Positions 46,123 through 54,075 of a stretch of DNA of 64,000 nucleotides are shown piece after piece; within the stretch, counting starts at the first letter, position 1; each line of letters begins with the position of its first letter. Location: assembly GCA_958405565.1 (NCBI GenBank), contig CATYEN010000003.1, forward strand, positions 1 through 64,000, read 5' to 3'. The stretch comes from an uncultured Collinsella sp. GTDB taxonomy: Bacteria; Actinomycetota; Coriobacteriia; Coriobacteriales; Coriobacteriaceae. The translations under genes and the position numbers were made by a program. The notes below the pieces were generated by a model. The model saw nothing but the letters and a program-made list of their open reading frames with translations, made no database searches and was not told the origin of the DNA.

Positions 46123-48900
46123 ATGGCACAGGAATTCACTTTTACCGTTAACGGCGTCGAGCGCACGACGACGCAGAACAAGCCACTGCTGCGCTACCTG
46201 CGCGACGACCTGCATATTCACTCTGCCAAGGACGGCTGCTCCGAGGGTGCCTGCGGCACCTGCACCATTCACGTGGACGGTGCGGCCGTCAAGGCCTGCG
46301 TGCTGACCACCGCCCTTGCCGCCGGCCGCAACATCGTGACCGTCGAGGGCCTGCCCGAGGACGTGCGCGAGGCCTTTGTGTACGCCTTTGGCGCCGTGGG
46401 CGCCGTGCAGTGCGGTTTTTGCATCCCCGGCATGGTCATGGCAGGTGCAGCGCTCATCGCCGAGGACCCCGAGCCCACCGAGGAGCAGATCAAGTACGCC
46501 ATTCGCGGCAATGTCTGCCGTTGCACCGGCTACAAGAAGATCATCGAGGGCATCGCACTCGCCGCTGCGGTGCTCCGCGGCGAAAAGCAGATCGACGAGG
46601 ACTTGGAGCGCGGCGATGACTACGGCGTGGGCAAGCGCGCCTTCCGTATCGACGTGCGCAAGAAGGTGCTCGGCGAGGGCAAGTATCCCGACGACATCGA
46701 CGAGCTCGATCAGCCGGGCCTGACCTATGCCAGCGCCGTGCGCTCCAAGTATCCGCGCGCCCGGGTGCTCTCCATCGATACCTCCAAAGCCGAGGCTCTG
46801 CCCGGCGTGGTGGGCATCCTGCGCGCCGAGGACGTGCCGGTTAACCAGGTCGGCCACCTTATCCAGGACTGGGACGTCATGATTGCGGCGGGCGATATCA
46901 CCCGCTGCGTGGGTGACGCCATTGTGCTGGTGGTCGCCGAGGACGAGGCGACGCTCGAGAAGGCCAAGAAGCTCGTAAAGATTGATTATGAGCCGCTGGA
47001 GCCCGTGCGCAACATTGCCGAGGCCAAGGCGGCCGACGCCCCGCGCCTGCACGACAGCTTCTTTGCCTTTGGCAACACGGTGGAGCTCAAGGACAACGTG
47101 TGCCAGAGCCGTCACGTGACGCGCGGTGACGCCGCCAAGGCGCTGGCGGAGAGCGCGTTCACCGTGACGCAGCGCTTTACCACGCCTTTTACCGAGCATG
47201 CCTTCTTGGAGCCCGAGTGCGCCGTTGCCTTCCCGTACAAGAACGGCGTCAAGGTGCAGTCGACCGACCAGGGCGCCTACGATACGCGCAAAGAGTGCGC
47301 CCATATGTTTGGCTGGGATAACGAGCCCGAGCGCGTGGTTGTCGAGACCATGCTCGTGGGCGGCGGTTTTGGCGGTAAGGAGGACGTTTCGGTCCAGCAT
47401 CTGGCCGCGCTTGCTGCCTATAAGCTCCAGCGTCCTGTGAAGTGTAAGCTCACGCGTGCCGAGTCGCTTGCGTTCCATCCCAAGCGCCATGCCATGGACG
47501 GCACCTTTACGCTGGGTTGCGACGCCGAGGGCAACTTTACCGGCCTGGACTGCGAGATCAACTTTGATACCGGCGCCTACGCATCGCTGTGCGGCCCGGT
47601 GCTCGAGCGCGCCTGCACGCATGCCGTCGGCCCCTACAAGTATCAGAACACCGACATTCGCGGTTTTGGCTACTACACCAACAACCCGCCCGCCGGCGCG
47701 TACCGCGGCTTTGGCGTTTGCCAGTCCGAGTTTGCGCTCGAGAGCCTGATTGACTTGCTGGCAGAGAAGGTCGGCCTGGATCCGTGGGAGATTCGCTACC
47801 GCAACGCCATCGAGCCGGGCGAGGTTTTGCCCAACGGCCAGATTGCCGACTGCTCCACGGCGCTGAAGGAGACGCTGCTCGAGGTCAAGGATGCCTACTA
47901 CGCGCATCCCGGCCACGCCGGCATCGCCTGCGCCATGAAGAACGCCGGTGTGGGCGTGGGCTTGCCCGATGCCGGTCGCTGCAAGATTCGCGTCGAGAAC
48001 GGCGTGGCTGTGGTCTATGCCGCCACGTCCGACATCGGCCAGGGCTGCAACACGGTCTTTTTGCAGGACGTTGCCGAGGCCTGCGGTTTGCCGCTGAGCT
48101 GCATCGCCAACGGCGAGTGCTCCACCGAGAACGCTCCCGACTCCGGCACCACGTCTGGCTCGCGTCAGACGGTCGTGACCGGCGAGGCCGTGCGCGGCGC
48201 CGCCTTCCTGCTGCGCGACGCCATGGTTGGCATCGAGGCCGGCAAGCCTGCGCCTACCGCCCCGGTGAGCGCGCATGGCGACGGCGTCAAGATCGAGTAC
48301 GACGACGGTCGCGCCTATCAGCTGCGCACGCAGGAGCTCGTCGCCGGCCAGGGTATGCATCCTCAGGATCCCGCGGCCGCCATCAAGGCGCTCGAGGGAT
48401 GCGAGTTTGGCTACGTGTATCTGGAGCCGACCGACAAACTGGGCGCCGACGTCCCCAATCCCAAGAGCCACATCTGCTACGGCTTTGCCACGCATGTGGT
48501 CATTCTGGATGATGACGGCCGTGTGAGCGAGGTCTATGCCGCGCACGATTCGGGCAAGGTGGTCAACCCCATCTCCATCCAGGGTCAGATCGAAGGCGGC
48601 GTGCTCATGGGTATGGGCTATGCGCTTACCGAGGATTGGCCGCTCAAGGACTGCGTACCCCAGGCAAGGTACGGTACACTCGGGTTGTTCCGTGCGCCCG
48701 AGATTCCGGATATCCACGCCATCTACGTGGAGAAGGACGAGCTGCTGCCCGTGGCATACGGCGGCAAGGGCATTGGCGAGATCGCCACGATCCCCACGGC
48801 GCCCGCCGTACAGAACGCCTACCGCGCGTTTGACGGCAAACTGCGCCCGGATCTGCCCATGGTGGATACCCCGTACAGCCGCGCTCGCCACCGCGGCTAG
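46123..48900 (+). CDS. xdhD: Selenium-dependent molybdenum hydroxylase (xanthine dehydrogenase type), FeS-Mo fusion
   Basis: A 925-residue enzyme with the [2Fe-2S] domains (CSEGACGTC, then CGFCIPGM and CRCTGYKK, within residues 1-165) fused to the molybdopterin domain (about 175-925: GGGFGGKEDVSVQ, PAGAYRGFGVCQSEFALE, SDIGQGCNTVF, GGKGIGEIATIPTAP with the catalytic Glu). The FAD domain of ordinary xanthine dehydrogenase is absent. Selenium in these enzymes is a labile cofactor, not selenocysteine, and no in-frame TGA is present. Neighbouring yqeB, yqeC and mocA homologues, which build that cofactor, support the assignment. Likely substrates are purines such as hypoxanthine or xanthine. Confidence 0.93.
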   Translation: MAQEFTFTVNGVERTTTQNKPLLRYLRDDLHIHSAKDGCSEGACGTCTIHVDGAAVKACVLTTALAAGRNIVTVEGLPEDVREAFVYAFGAVGAVQCGFCIPGMVMAGAALIAEDPEPTEEQIKYAIRGNVCRCTGYKKIIEGIALAAAVLRGEKQIDEDLERGDDYGVGKRAFRIDVRKKVLGEGKYPDDIDELDQPGLTYASAVRSKYPRARVLSIDTSKAEALPGVVGILRAEDVPVNQVGHLIQDWDVMIAAGDITRCVGDAIVLVVAEDEATLEKAKKLVKIDYEPLEPVRNIAEAKAADAPRLHDSFFAFGNTVELKDNVCQSRHVTRGDAAKALAESAFTVTQRFTTPFTEHAFLEPECAVAFPYKNGVKVQSTDQGAYDTRKECAHMFGWDNEPERVVVETMLVGGGFGGKEDVSVQHLAALAAYKLQRPVKCKLTRAESLAFHPKRHAMDGTFTLGCDAEGNFTGLDCEINFDTGAYASLCGPVLERACTHAVGPYKYQNTDIRGFGYYTNNPPAGAYRGFGVCQSEFALESLIDLLAEKVGLDPWEIRYRNAIEPGEVLPNGQIADCSTALKETLLEVKDAYYAHPGHAGIACAMKNAGVGVGLPDAGRCKIRVENGVAVVYAATSDIGQGCNTVFLQDVAEACGLPLSCIANGECSTENAPDSGTTSGSRQTVVTGEAVRGAAFLLRDAMVGIEAGKPAPTAPVSAHGDGVKIEYDDGRAYQLRTQELVAGQGMHPQDPAAAIKALEGCEFGYVYLEPTDKLGADVPNPKSHICYGFATHVVILDDDGRVSEVYAAHDSGKVVNPISIQGQIEGGVLMGMGYALTEDWPLKDCVPQARYGTLGLFRAPEIPDIHAIYVEKDELLPVAYGGKGIGEIATIPTAPAVQNAYRAFDGKLRPDLPMVDTPYSRARHRG

Positions 48901-48968
48901 GGTAGGGCGCGGACAGCCATTGCTGACTGCCGTCTGCGCTTGCCATCAACTGTATAAGCTGCGCCTTT

Positions 48969-49004
48969 GGCCCCAGCTCCATCGTGAGCCGGGGCCTTTT
49001 GTTT
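48969..49004 (+). terminator. Terminator after xdhD
   Basis: GGCCCC-AGCTC, loop CATCGT, GAGCC-GGGGCC, then TTTTGTTT, 68 bases after the xdhD stop. Confidence 0.88.
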
Positions 49005-49021
49005 GGAGCGCCTCCGCATAC

Positions 49022-49471
49022 GGAAGCTGCGTCCCGGATTTGGCGCTCAGAATGGGATGCGCTTTCCCTTTGGAGCCCTCGGCGGAAATTACAACCCAGA
49101 ATTGGCACTCAGAAAGGGATGTGCTTTCCTTTTTGGGCCCTCGGCGGAAACTACGTCCCGGAATCCAGCCCCGGAGTGAGATGCGCTTTCCGGATTGGCC
49201 CTCAACCGGAAGCTGTGTCCCGGAATCATGCCTCAGAATGGGATGCGTTTTCCGCTGGCCGGTCGTTTGGAAAGCGCATCCCAGTTTGAGTGTTTATTCC
49301 GGGATACGGTTTCCGCTGAAGGACTCAACCGGAAAGCCTGTCCAGCTCTGAGACGGGATTCCGGGACACGCTTTCCGCCAGGTCCGCCATCCGAAAAGTG
49401 CATCCCGTTTTGAGTGTCCAGGCTGGGACGCGCTTTCCGTTGGCGTGGCCGTTGGGAAAACGCGGCCCAGA
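49022..49471. repeat. Palindromic repeat array 1 (about 62-bp period)
   Basis: Seven full units start at 49022, 49083, 49145, 49207, 49269, 49331 and 49391, with a partial unit to 49471. Each is a hairpin such as GGAAGCTGCGTCCC with GGGATGCGCTTTCC around an 18-base loop. Units 1-4 carry CTCAGAA-type loops; units 5-7 carry the reverse complement, so the array switches orientation in the middle. Stems vary but remain paired. The repeats are imperfect, and the 62-base period is not a multiple of three. Confidence 0.9.
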
Positions 49472-49511
49472 TAGGGGGGATGCGATCCGGCGATGCGTGG
49501 CCTAGCAGCTC

Positions 49512-50510
49512 CTACAGGTCCACCTCGTTGAGCCATGTCGGTAGAGCGGTCTGTCGGATGCCTGCTGTCTGCAGCTTTTTGGCGAGCATTCCTGCCGAGC
49601 GGACCTCATTCATGGTAAAGCGCAACAGAGGGTGACCGTAGAGCGATAGGTGCGCCTCGCGCTGGCGTTCGGCAACGAGCGTCTCGGCCGTAGTGCGTCC
49701 CGCAAGCATGGCCTGGTCGGTATATTTGACGAACCCGTCGAGCTCGCCCAGCGTGAGTTCTCGCGCCTGGCGCTCCCAGGCAAAGTCCGTTCGTATGGGC
49801 TTGGCCGAATCGAAGGGGTCCGTCAGCTCGTATTGAAGCCAATCGGGCGCAAAGCCCGTCTCGATCATGATGGCTCGGGCGACCGATTCCCCACCGCTTT
49901 CGGCGCGGGCGTCGGCATATCGAAGTGTCGTGAGGGCGGTGCGAATCGTGCGACCATTGCGGGCGGTCGCTCGTTGCTCGACGGCCTCCATCAGCTGTTC
50001 CCGCACAAGGCCGAGCTTTGAGATCGCCGAATCGGCAATGGGCATACCGTCGGCAAAACCGGTCTGCAACAGGCAATCTGTAACCGTTTGGATGGGCGGC
50101 GTTACCGATATGCCGGCTCTGAGTATTGCTCCGGCCGGCTCAATCTGGTGCCGCTGAATATGTGCGCCCGGGCGAGCCGACGGCTTTGTCGAGCTGCAGA
50201 CATGCACGACATTCAGGTGTCGCCACGAGACCTCGAGCCCCAGCAGACAGGCGGCCGAAAACGAGCAGAACGTCCAATCGGGGTGGATGATCGCAAGGGC
50301 GCGGAGGATTTCGCAATGGCGTTGCGCTCGGTTGAGTTCATCCCAGCGCGTTTTTCGCGCAAACAACCCCGGCATGGGCGAGACAACCGTGCCGCCGGTG
50401 CGCCGAAGGAGCGCTTTTCGGATCGCCGTGCTCGGGGGAATCAGACAGCGCCCCTCTTGTTCGGCTTGAGTGAGCAGTTGGTCGATGAGCTGGTTATTGC
50501 AATGGGTCAT
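49512..50510 (-). CDS. AbiEi-like / endonuclease-fold protein
   Basis: A 332-residue protein that looks like the actinobacterial proteins with an AbiEi-type antitoxin region and a C-terminal VSR/DUF559-like nuclease fold. The N-terminal part has RRTGGTVVSPMPGLFARKTRWDEL and FCSFSAACLLGLEV. The C-terminal part has AESGGESVARAIMIETG, RTDFAWERQAREL and LGELDGFVKYTD, giving the E...D-xx-W...GE-x-DG-xx-KY pattern of that fold. No AbiEii toxin gene is adjacent, so an antitoxin job is unlikely as it stands. ATG 50510 follows AAAGGAGG. It is flanked by repeat arrays on both sides. Confidence 0.75.
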   Translation of the reverse strand: MTHCNNQLIDQLLTQAEQEGRCLIPPSTAIRKALLRRTGGTVVSPMPGLFARKTRWDELNRAQRHCEILRALAIIHPDWTFCSFSAACLLGLEVSWRHLNVVHVCSSTKPSARPGAHIQRHQIEPAGAILRAGISVTPPIQTVTDCLLQTGFADGMPIADSAISKLGLVREQLMEAVEQRATARNGRTIRTALTTLRYADARAESGGESVARAIMIETGFAPDWLQYELTDPFDSAKPIRTDFAWERQARELTLGELDGFVKYTDQAMLAGRTTAETLVAERQREAHLSLYGHPLLRFTMNEVRSAGMLAKKLQTAGIRQTALPTWLNEVDL

Positions 50511-50806
50511 GAGCTACCGCCTCCTTTTGGGTAGCAAAAACGTATCAGCTGGAACTTGCCGCTCAGCTGACCAAAAGCTGACCAAAATCTAACCATGCAG
50601 GTAGATGACCTGCTTTTGGCGACATATTTCTTGTTTGAATCGGTGGGCGGTGATCGGCGACCGTGAACGGTAGCTGGATATGAAGTCTTGGTAAGTTTCG
50701 GGACGTGTACTTTTTGAAAAAGAGCATTCTATCTGCTGTTTTGTGTTTCTGGATCGCATATTTGAAGGCATGTGATAAGGGCGGCGGACTGTCGCCTTGT
50801 ATCTGC

Positions 50807-51099
50807 GGAAACTGTGACCCGGAATTGCCACTCGGAATGGGACGTGCTTTCCGGATCGCCCTTCAAGCGGAAGCTACATCCCAGATTTCGGCCTCAGAGT
50901 GGGATGCCGTTTCCAGATCGGGCCTCAAACGGAAATTGCATCCCGGAACGAGCCCTCAGAGCGGGATGAACTTTCCCAACGGGCCGCATGCGGAAGCTGT
51001 GTCCCGGAATTGTCGCTCAGAACGGGACACGCTTTCCGGATGGGATGCTTGGCGGAAACTACGGCCCAGTTTTTGGCTCCAGAACGGGATGCATTTTCC
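50807..51099. repeat. Palindromic repeat array 2 (about 62-bp period)
   Basis: Five units of the same family as array 1, all in one orientation, starting at 50807, 50869, 50931, 50992 and 51054 (spacings 62, 62, 61, 62). Stems are of the GGAAGCTGTGTCCC / GGGACACGCTTTCC kind with changes on both sides. The array fills most of the 715-base gap between two genes. Before it (50571-50590) is a short direct repeat GCTGACCAAAA. Confidence 0.9.
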
Positions 51100-51154
51100 G
51101 GAACGGTCCACGTACGGTGGTGTACCGCCCCTTTTGCGTGCGCCGCTTGTCGAA

Positions 51155-51210
51155 TTACGTTATAGCTAGCTATATTATAGGAAGGTATAATATAGCTAGC
51201 TATAACGTAA
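51155..51210. promoter_or_regulatory. Perfect 25-bp inverted repeat before the ATPase gene
   Basis: Arms 51155-51179 and 51186-51210 are exact reverse complements with only GGAAGG between them. Each arm holds the inner palindrome TATAGCTAGCTATA. The right arm ends one base before the AGGAAGG ribosome binding site of the ATPase gene. It could be an operator, or an RNA hairpin controlling translation. Confidence 0.85.
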
Positions 51211-51225
51211 AGGAAGGATGGCCCT

Positions 51226-52617
51226 ATGTTTATCGGAAGAACAGCGGAAATGTCCGAGCTCAATCGACTGTATGGCACGGGCTCCTTTGAAATGCCTGTG
51301 ATTTACGGCCGCCGTCGTGTGGGTAAAACGCGCCTTATCACAGAGTTCATCCAAGGCAAGAAGGCTATTTACTTTCAAGCTCGTCGTACCAATGCGGAGG
51401 CAAACCTGCACGGCTTTAGCCAGGCGATACTTGCAGGCTCGGTTGGTGCTGCAGGCGTGTCGTTTCGTAGTTTTGACGAAGCGTTCGATGCATTGGCCAC
51501 CATGGCTCGCACGGAACGTTTGGTTGTCGTGATTGACGAGTATCCCTATCTCGCCCAATCGAATCCCGAAATCAGCTCGTTGCTGCAAGACAAGATCGAC
51601 TACTTGTACAAAGAGACCAGGCTCATGCTGATCCTATGCGGCTCGTCTCTTTCGTTTATGGAGGAACAGGTGTTGGGCTACGAGAGTCCGCTATACGGTA
51701 GGCGTACGGCCCAGTTTAAGATCATGCCGCTCGATTTTACGACGACCCTCGGCCTGTGGCAGAGCATGAGTCGCGAAGATGCTGCAGTTTGCTATGGCAT
51801 GACGGGCGGCATTCCTGCATATATCGAGAAAGTCGATCCTGCCGCACCGCTCAAGGATAACATCAAACGTCTTTTTCTTACTCCTACGGGCTATCTCTTT
51901 GAGGAGCCGAGTAACCTGCTATTGCAAGAGTGCCGCAATCCTGAGCAATATGATGCGATCGTGCAAGCAATTGCTCAGGGGCGCTCGAGGATCTCGGAGA
52001 TTGCGAGCTCTACGGGAATCCCTGCGAGCAATGTAAAGAGCTATGTGGATAAGCTGGCGTCGCTTGAGATTGTCGAGCGCGAGCTGCCCCTAAACGAGAC
52101 GAGCAATAAGCGAGCCGTGTATCTGCTGAGCGATCAGATGTTTAGGTTCTGGTACAAGTTTGTTCCGCAGAACATCGGGCTGATTCAAAACGATATGGCC
52201 GAGATGGCGTATAAACGCATTGAGTCGCACGTATCGGATTACATGGGTACGGTCTTTGAGCTTATATGCAGGCAATATGTGTACGAACTCGCGCGCGCAG
52301 GCCGGCTCGATGTGGTTCCGGCGAGCGTCGGGCGCTGGTGGGGGACGGATAATCGCACGCATACGCAGGAAGAAATCGACTTAATTGTTGACGATGGCGA
52401 GGGCACTGCTCTGTTTGCGGAGTGCAAATGGCGCAATGAACCGGTGGGCGAAGACGTGCTGCAAAAGCTCGTGCACCGAAGCGAGCTCTTTAGACGGCAA
52501 CGAAAAAGCTATGCACTATTCTCAAAAAGCGGCTTTACGCAGGGATGTCGGGATGCCGCGGATAGCAGGGGAGACGTCAAGCTGATCTCGTTTGCCGAGA
52601 TGTGCGAGCGGAGATAA
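51226..52617 (+). CDS. AAA-type ATPase with DUF234 C-terminal domain
   Basis: A 463-residue protein of the prokaryotic AAA ATPase group common in gut bacteria and archaea. It begins MFIGRTAEMSELNRLYG; the Walker A is GRRRVGKT (about residues 29-36) and the Walker B VVVIDEYPYL, with the sensor-like LILCGSSLSFM. A winged-helix region is at about 245-290, and the C-terminal DUF234-type domain (about 295-463) contains VSDYMGTVFELICRQYV and a nuclease-like IDLIVDDGEGTALFAECKWR (D...E-x-K), typical of PD-(D/E)XK folds. The biological role of this family is not settled. ATG 51226 is eight bases after AAAGGAAGG. Confidence 0.88.
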   Translation: MFIGRTAEMSELNRLYGTGSFEMPVIYGRRRVGKTRLITEFIQGKKAIYFQARRTNAEANLHGFSQAILAGSVGAAGVSFRSFDEAFDALATMARTERLVVVIDEYPYLAQSNPEISSLLQDKIDYLYKETRLMLILCGSSLSFMEEQVLGYESPLYGRRTAQFKIMPLDFTTTLGLWQSMSREDAAVCYGMTGGIPAYIEKVDPAAPLKDNIKRLFLTPTGYLFEEPSNLLLQECRNPEQYDAIVQAIAQGRSRISEIASSTGIPASNVKSYVDKLASLEIVERELPLNETSNKRAVYLLSDQMFRFWYKFVPQNIGLIQNDMAEMAYKRIESHVSDYMGTVFELICRQYVYELARAGRLDVVPASVGRWWGTDNRTHTQEEIDLIVDDGEGTALFAECKWRNEPVGEDVLQKLVHRSELFRRQRKSYALFSKSGFTQGCRDAADSRGDVKLISFAEMCERR

Positions 52618-52638
52618 CCAAGCGCGCTCTGATGTGAT

Positions 52639-52753
52639 GCTCGGAATGGGACGCGCTTTCCCTTTGGCAGAAAGCGCATCCCAGATTTCGGCCTCAGAGT
52701 GGGACGCATTTTCCGGTAGAGGCCTGGAGCGGAAAGCACGTCCCAGAATCCGG
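52639..52753. repeat. Palindromic repeat array 3 (fragmentary)
   Basis: One full unit (52668-52714, AAAGCGCATCCC with GGGACGCATTTTCC) between two half units (52639-52661 and 52730-52753). Same family as arrays 1 and 2. It begins about 20 bases after the ATPase stop. Confidence 0.85.
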
Positions 52754-52861
52754 GCAATTCGCTGGTCCGGTGGTTGAGCAAGCGCCGCGCCAAGGATGCC
52801 GAGCGTAAAACCTACAATGAAAACGGCGTAAAAACTGCATTGAGAATGGCGTAATTTCGCA

Positions 52862-53255
52862 GGATGACGTCGCCCGCTGGTGCTGCAGGAGCGGTGACCT
52901 GCAAACCTTGGGTTTTCGGACGAGCTTGCGCGAGAGAGCAGGCCAGTATGTGCGCTCGAAGGCCCGCGTTCGCGTGCGCCCCAAGCGCTACTTCTGTGAC
53001 CCGTCACTTGCGGCGGCGTTGCTGGGGGCTACCCCTGAGCGGCTGCTTGGCGATATGCAAACGCTGGGGATGCTCTTTGAGAATCTCATCCTGCGCGACG
53101 TGCGCGTGTTCCTTTCCACCTACGGCGGTGTCGACAACAGTGTTCATTATTTCCGAGATGAGAAGGGCCTTGAGGTCGATCTGATCGTTGAGCACGACGG
53201 GCATTGGGGAGGCGGCGGCGTCGACAGTTCGATAACGCCACCGCTCTGTTTCTAA
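52862..53255 (+). pseudogene. Remnant of a DUF4143-type ATPase gene
   Basis: The frame readable from about 52890 to 53255 encodes only the C-terminal part of a DUF4143-type ATP-binding protein: YFCDPSLAAALLGATPERLL, ENLILRDVRVFLSTYGG and HYFRDEKGLEVDLIVEHDG. The Walker motifs and winged helix are absent, there is no convincing start codon, and the end (after about 53200) turns into Gly/Ser-rich sequence where a conserved E-x-K strand should follow. It is therefore broken at both ends. It lies behind a complete ATPase of a related group, which suggests decay of a once larger set. Confidence 0.75.
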
Positions 53256-53674
53256 ATCATTGCAATCCCGCGCACGGCACTCAGCAGCTCGTACTCCCTT
53301 TGGCTCCACTGGCACAGCTCGGCCGCGTCGACGGCGTCGCGGCACAGGTCCAGGAACACCTCGGCTCCCTCGCAGAAGCATTCACGGGCAAATTCTCCTG
53401 AACCGTTCGCGATGCATGCGCCGTCGGCGAAGAGCTTCCAGTTGGATGGTTCGCGCGAGTCGTCTCCGAGCAGCTTGATCTGCAGAACATGTAGGTTGCC
53501 AGCAGCACAGAGCTCTTCCTCGAGCTTCTGTATGGTAAAGCGCATCTGGTGGGAGAGGCCGTTCTTCACCAAAGCCGAGGTGTAGCCGCTCGGCTCGTCT
53601 AGAAGATGCATTCGTTTTGGCTTGGCTGTCAGGTTGTGGAAATTGCACTCGCTGCGCACGGAGAAATTGTCCAT
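53252..53674 (-). CDS. Hypothetical protein
   Basis: A 140-residue protein that I do not recognise. The ATG at 53674 is supported by AAAGGAGT upstream on the minus strand; the open frame continues 54 codons further upstream, but that part is Arg/Pro-rich and lacks a good site. The sequence is Cys-rich for its size (six Cys) and has a middle portion (HQMRFTIQKLEEELCAAG, then LHVLQIKLLGDD) of mixed helix and strand character. No signal peptide or membrane segment is seen. Its end overlaps the end of the ATPase remnant on the other strand. Confidence 0.5.
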   Translation of the reverse strand: MDNFSVRSECNFHNLTAKPKRMHLLDEPSGYTSALVKNGLSHQMRFTIQKLEEELCAAGNLHVLQIKLLGDDSREPSNWKLFADGACIANGSGEFARECFCEGAEVFLDLCRDAVDAAELCQWSQREYELLSAVRGIAMI

Positions 53675-53821
53675 ACGGACTCCTTTCATCGATGTTGGCA
53701 GGGCCACCGTGCCTCTTGGCCGGTTGGCGTCGGGATCGTGGAGCCAACTCTCTACCCCGACTCTGGATAAAACGCGCCCGCTCCTTGCGGGCAAGAGGAA
53801 GTCTATCAACGTGTACGGACA

Positions 53822-53869
53822 GAAATCAAGCGCCATCCGCGAAATGACGTGCGGATGGCGCTTGATTTC
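53822..53869. repeat. Perfect 19-bp palindrome
   Basis: GAAATCAAGCGCCATCCGC (53822-53840) pairs exactly with 53851-53869 around a 10-base loop. No T run follows on either strand, so terminator function is doubtful. Confidence 0.75.
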
Positions 53870-53892
53870 CCAAGTGATTATTCGGCTTTCAT

Positions 53893-54006
53893 CCGAAAAA
53901 GTGTCGAAATATCCCGTGTAAAAGTACGGAAAAGTGTCGAAATAGACACCTTAAAACTTCGGAAAAAAGTGTCAAATTCGATAGGCAAATTATCCGGAAA
54001 AGTGTA
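53893..54006. repeat. Four direct repeats of GGAAAAGTGTC type
   Basis: GTGTC-containing repeats (AAAAGTGTCGAAAT and variants) at 53901, 53934, 53969 and 54002, spaced 33, 35 and 33 bases. The second forms GTGTC-GAAATA-GACAC. They lie in a 400-base AT-richer gap between two minus-strand genes and could be protein-binding sites. The gap contains no gene that I can support. Confidence 0.6.
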
Positions 54007-54075
54007 GCTGGATGACAAAACAGCACTTAGAAGCCGGTGCTGGATGCGGGATCCTGCGGCCGCCTTCAGCCCTCG

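Noticed and set aside
42452..48891. Very long minus-strand frames opposite ygfK and xdhD (1,012 and 1,098 codons)
   Set aside because: Both cross gene borders of well-supported plus-strand genes and have a composition typical of antisense shadows.
46123..48900. Selenocysteine in the xanthine dehydrogenase-type protein
   Set aside because: No in-frame TGA is present. Selenium in these enzymes is held as a cofactor, which is what the yqeB, yqeC and mocA neighbours indicate.
49022..51099. CRISPR array
   Set aside because: Units are regularly spaced, but every unit is itself a variable hairpin; there are no identical repeats with unique spacers, and no cas genes are near.
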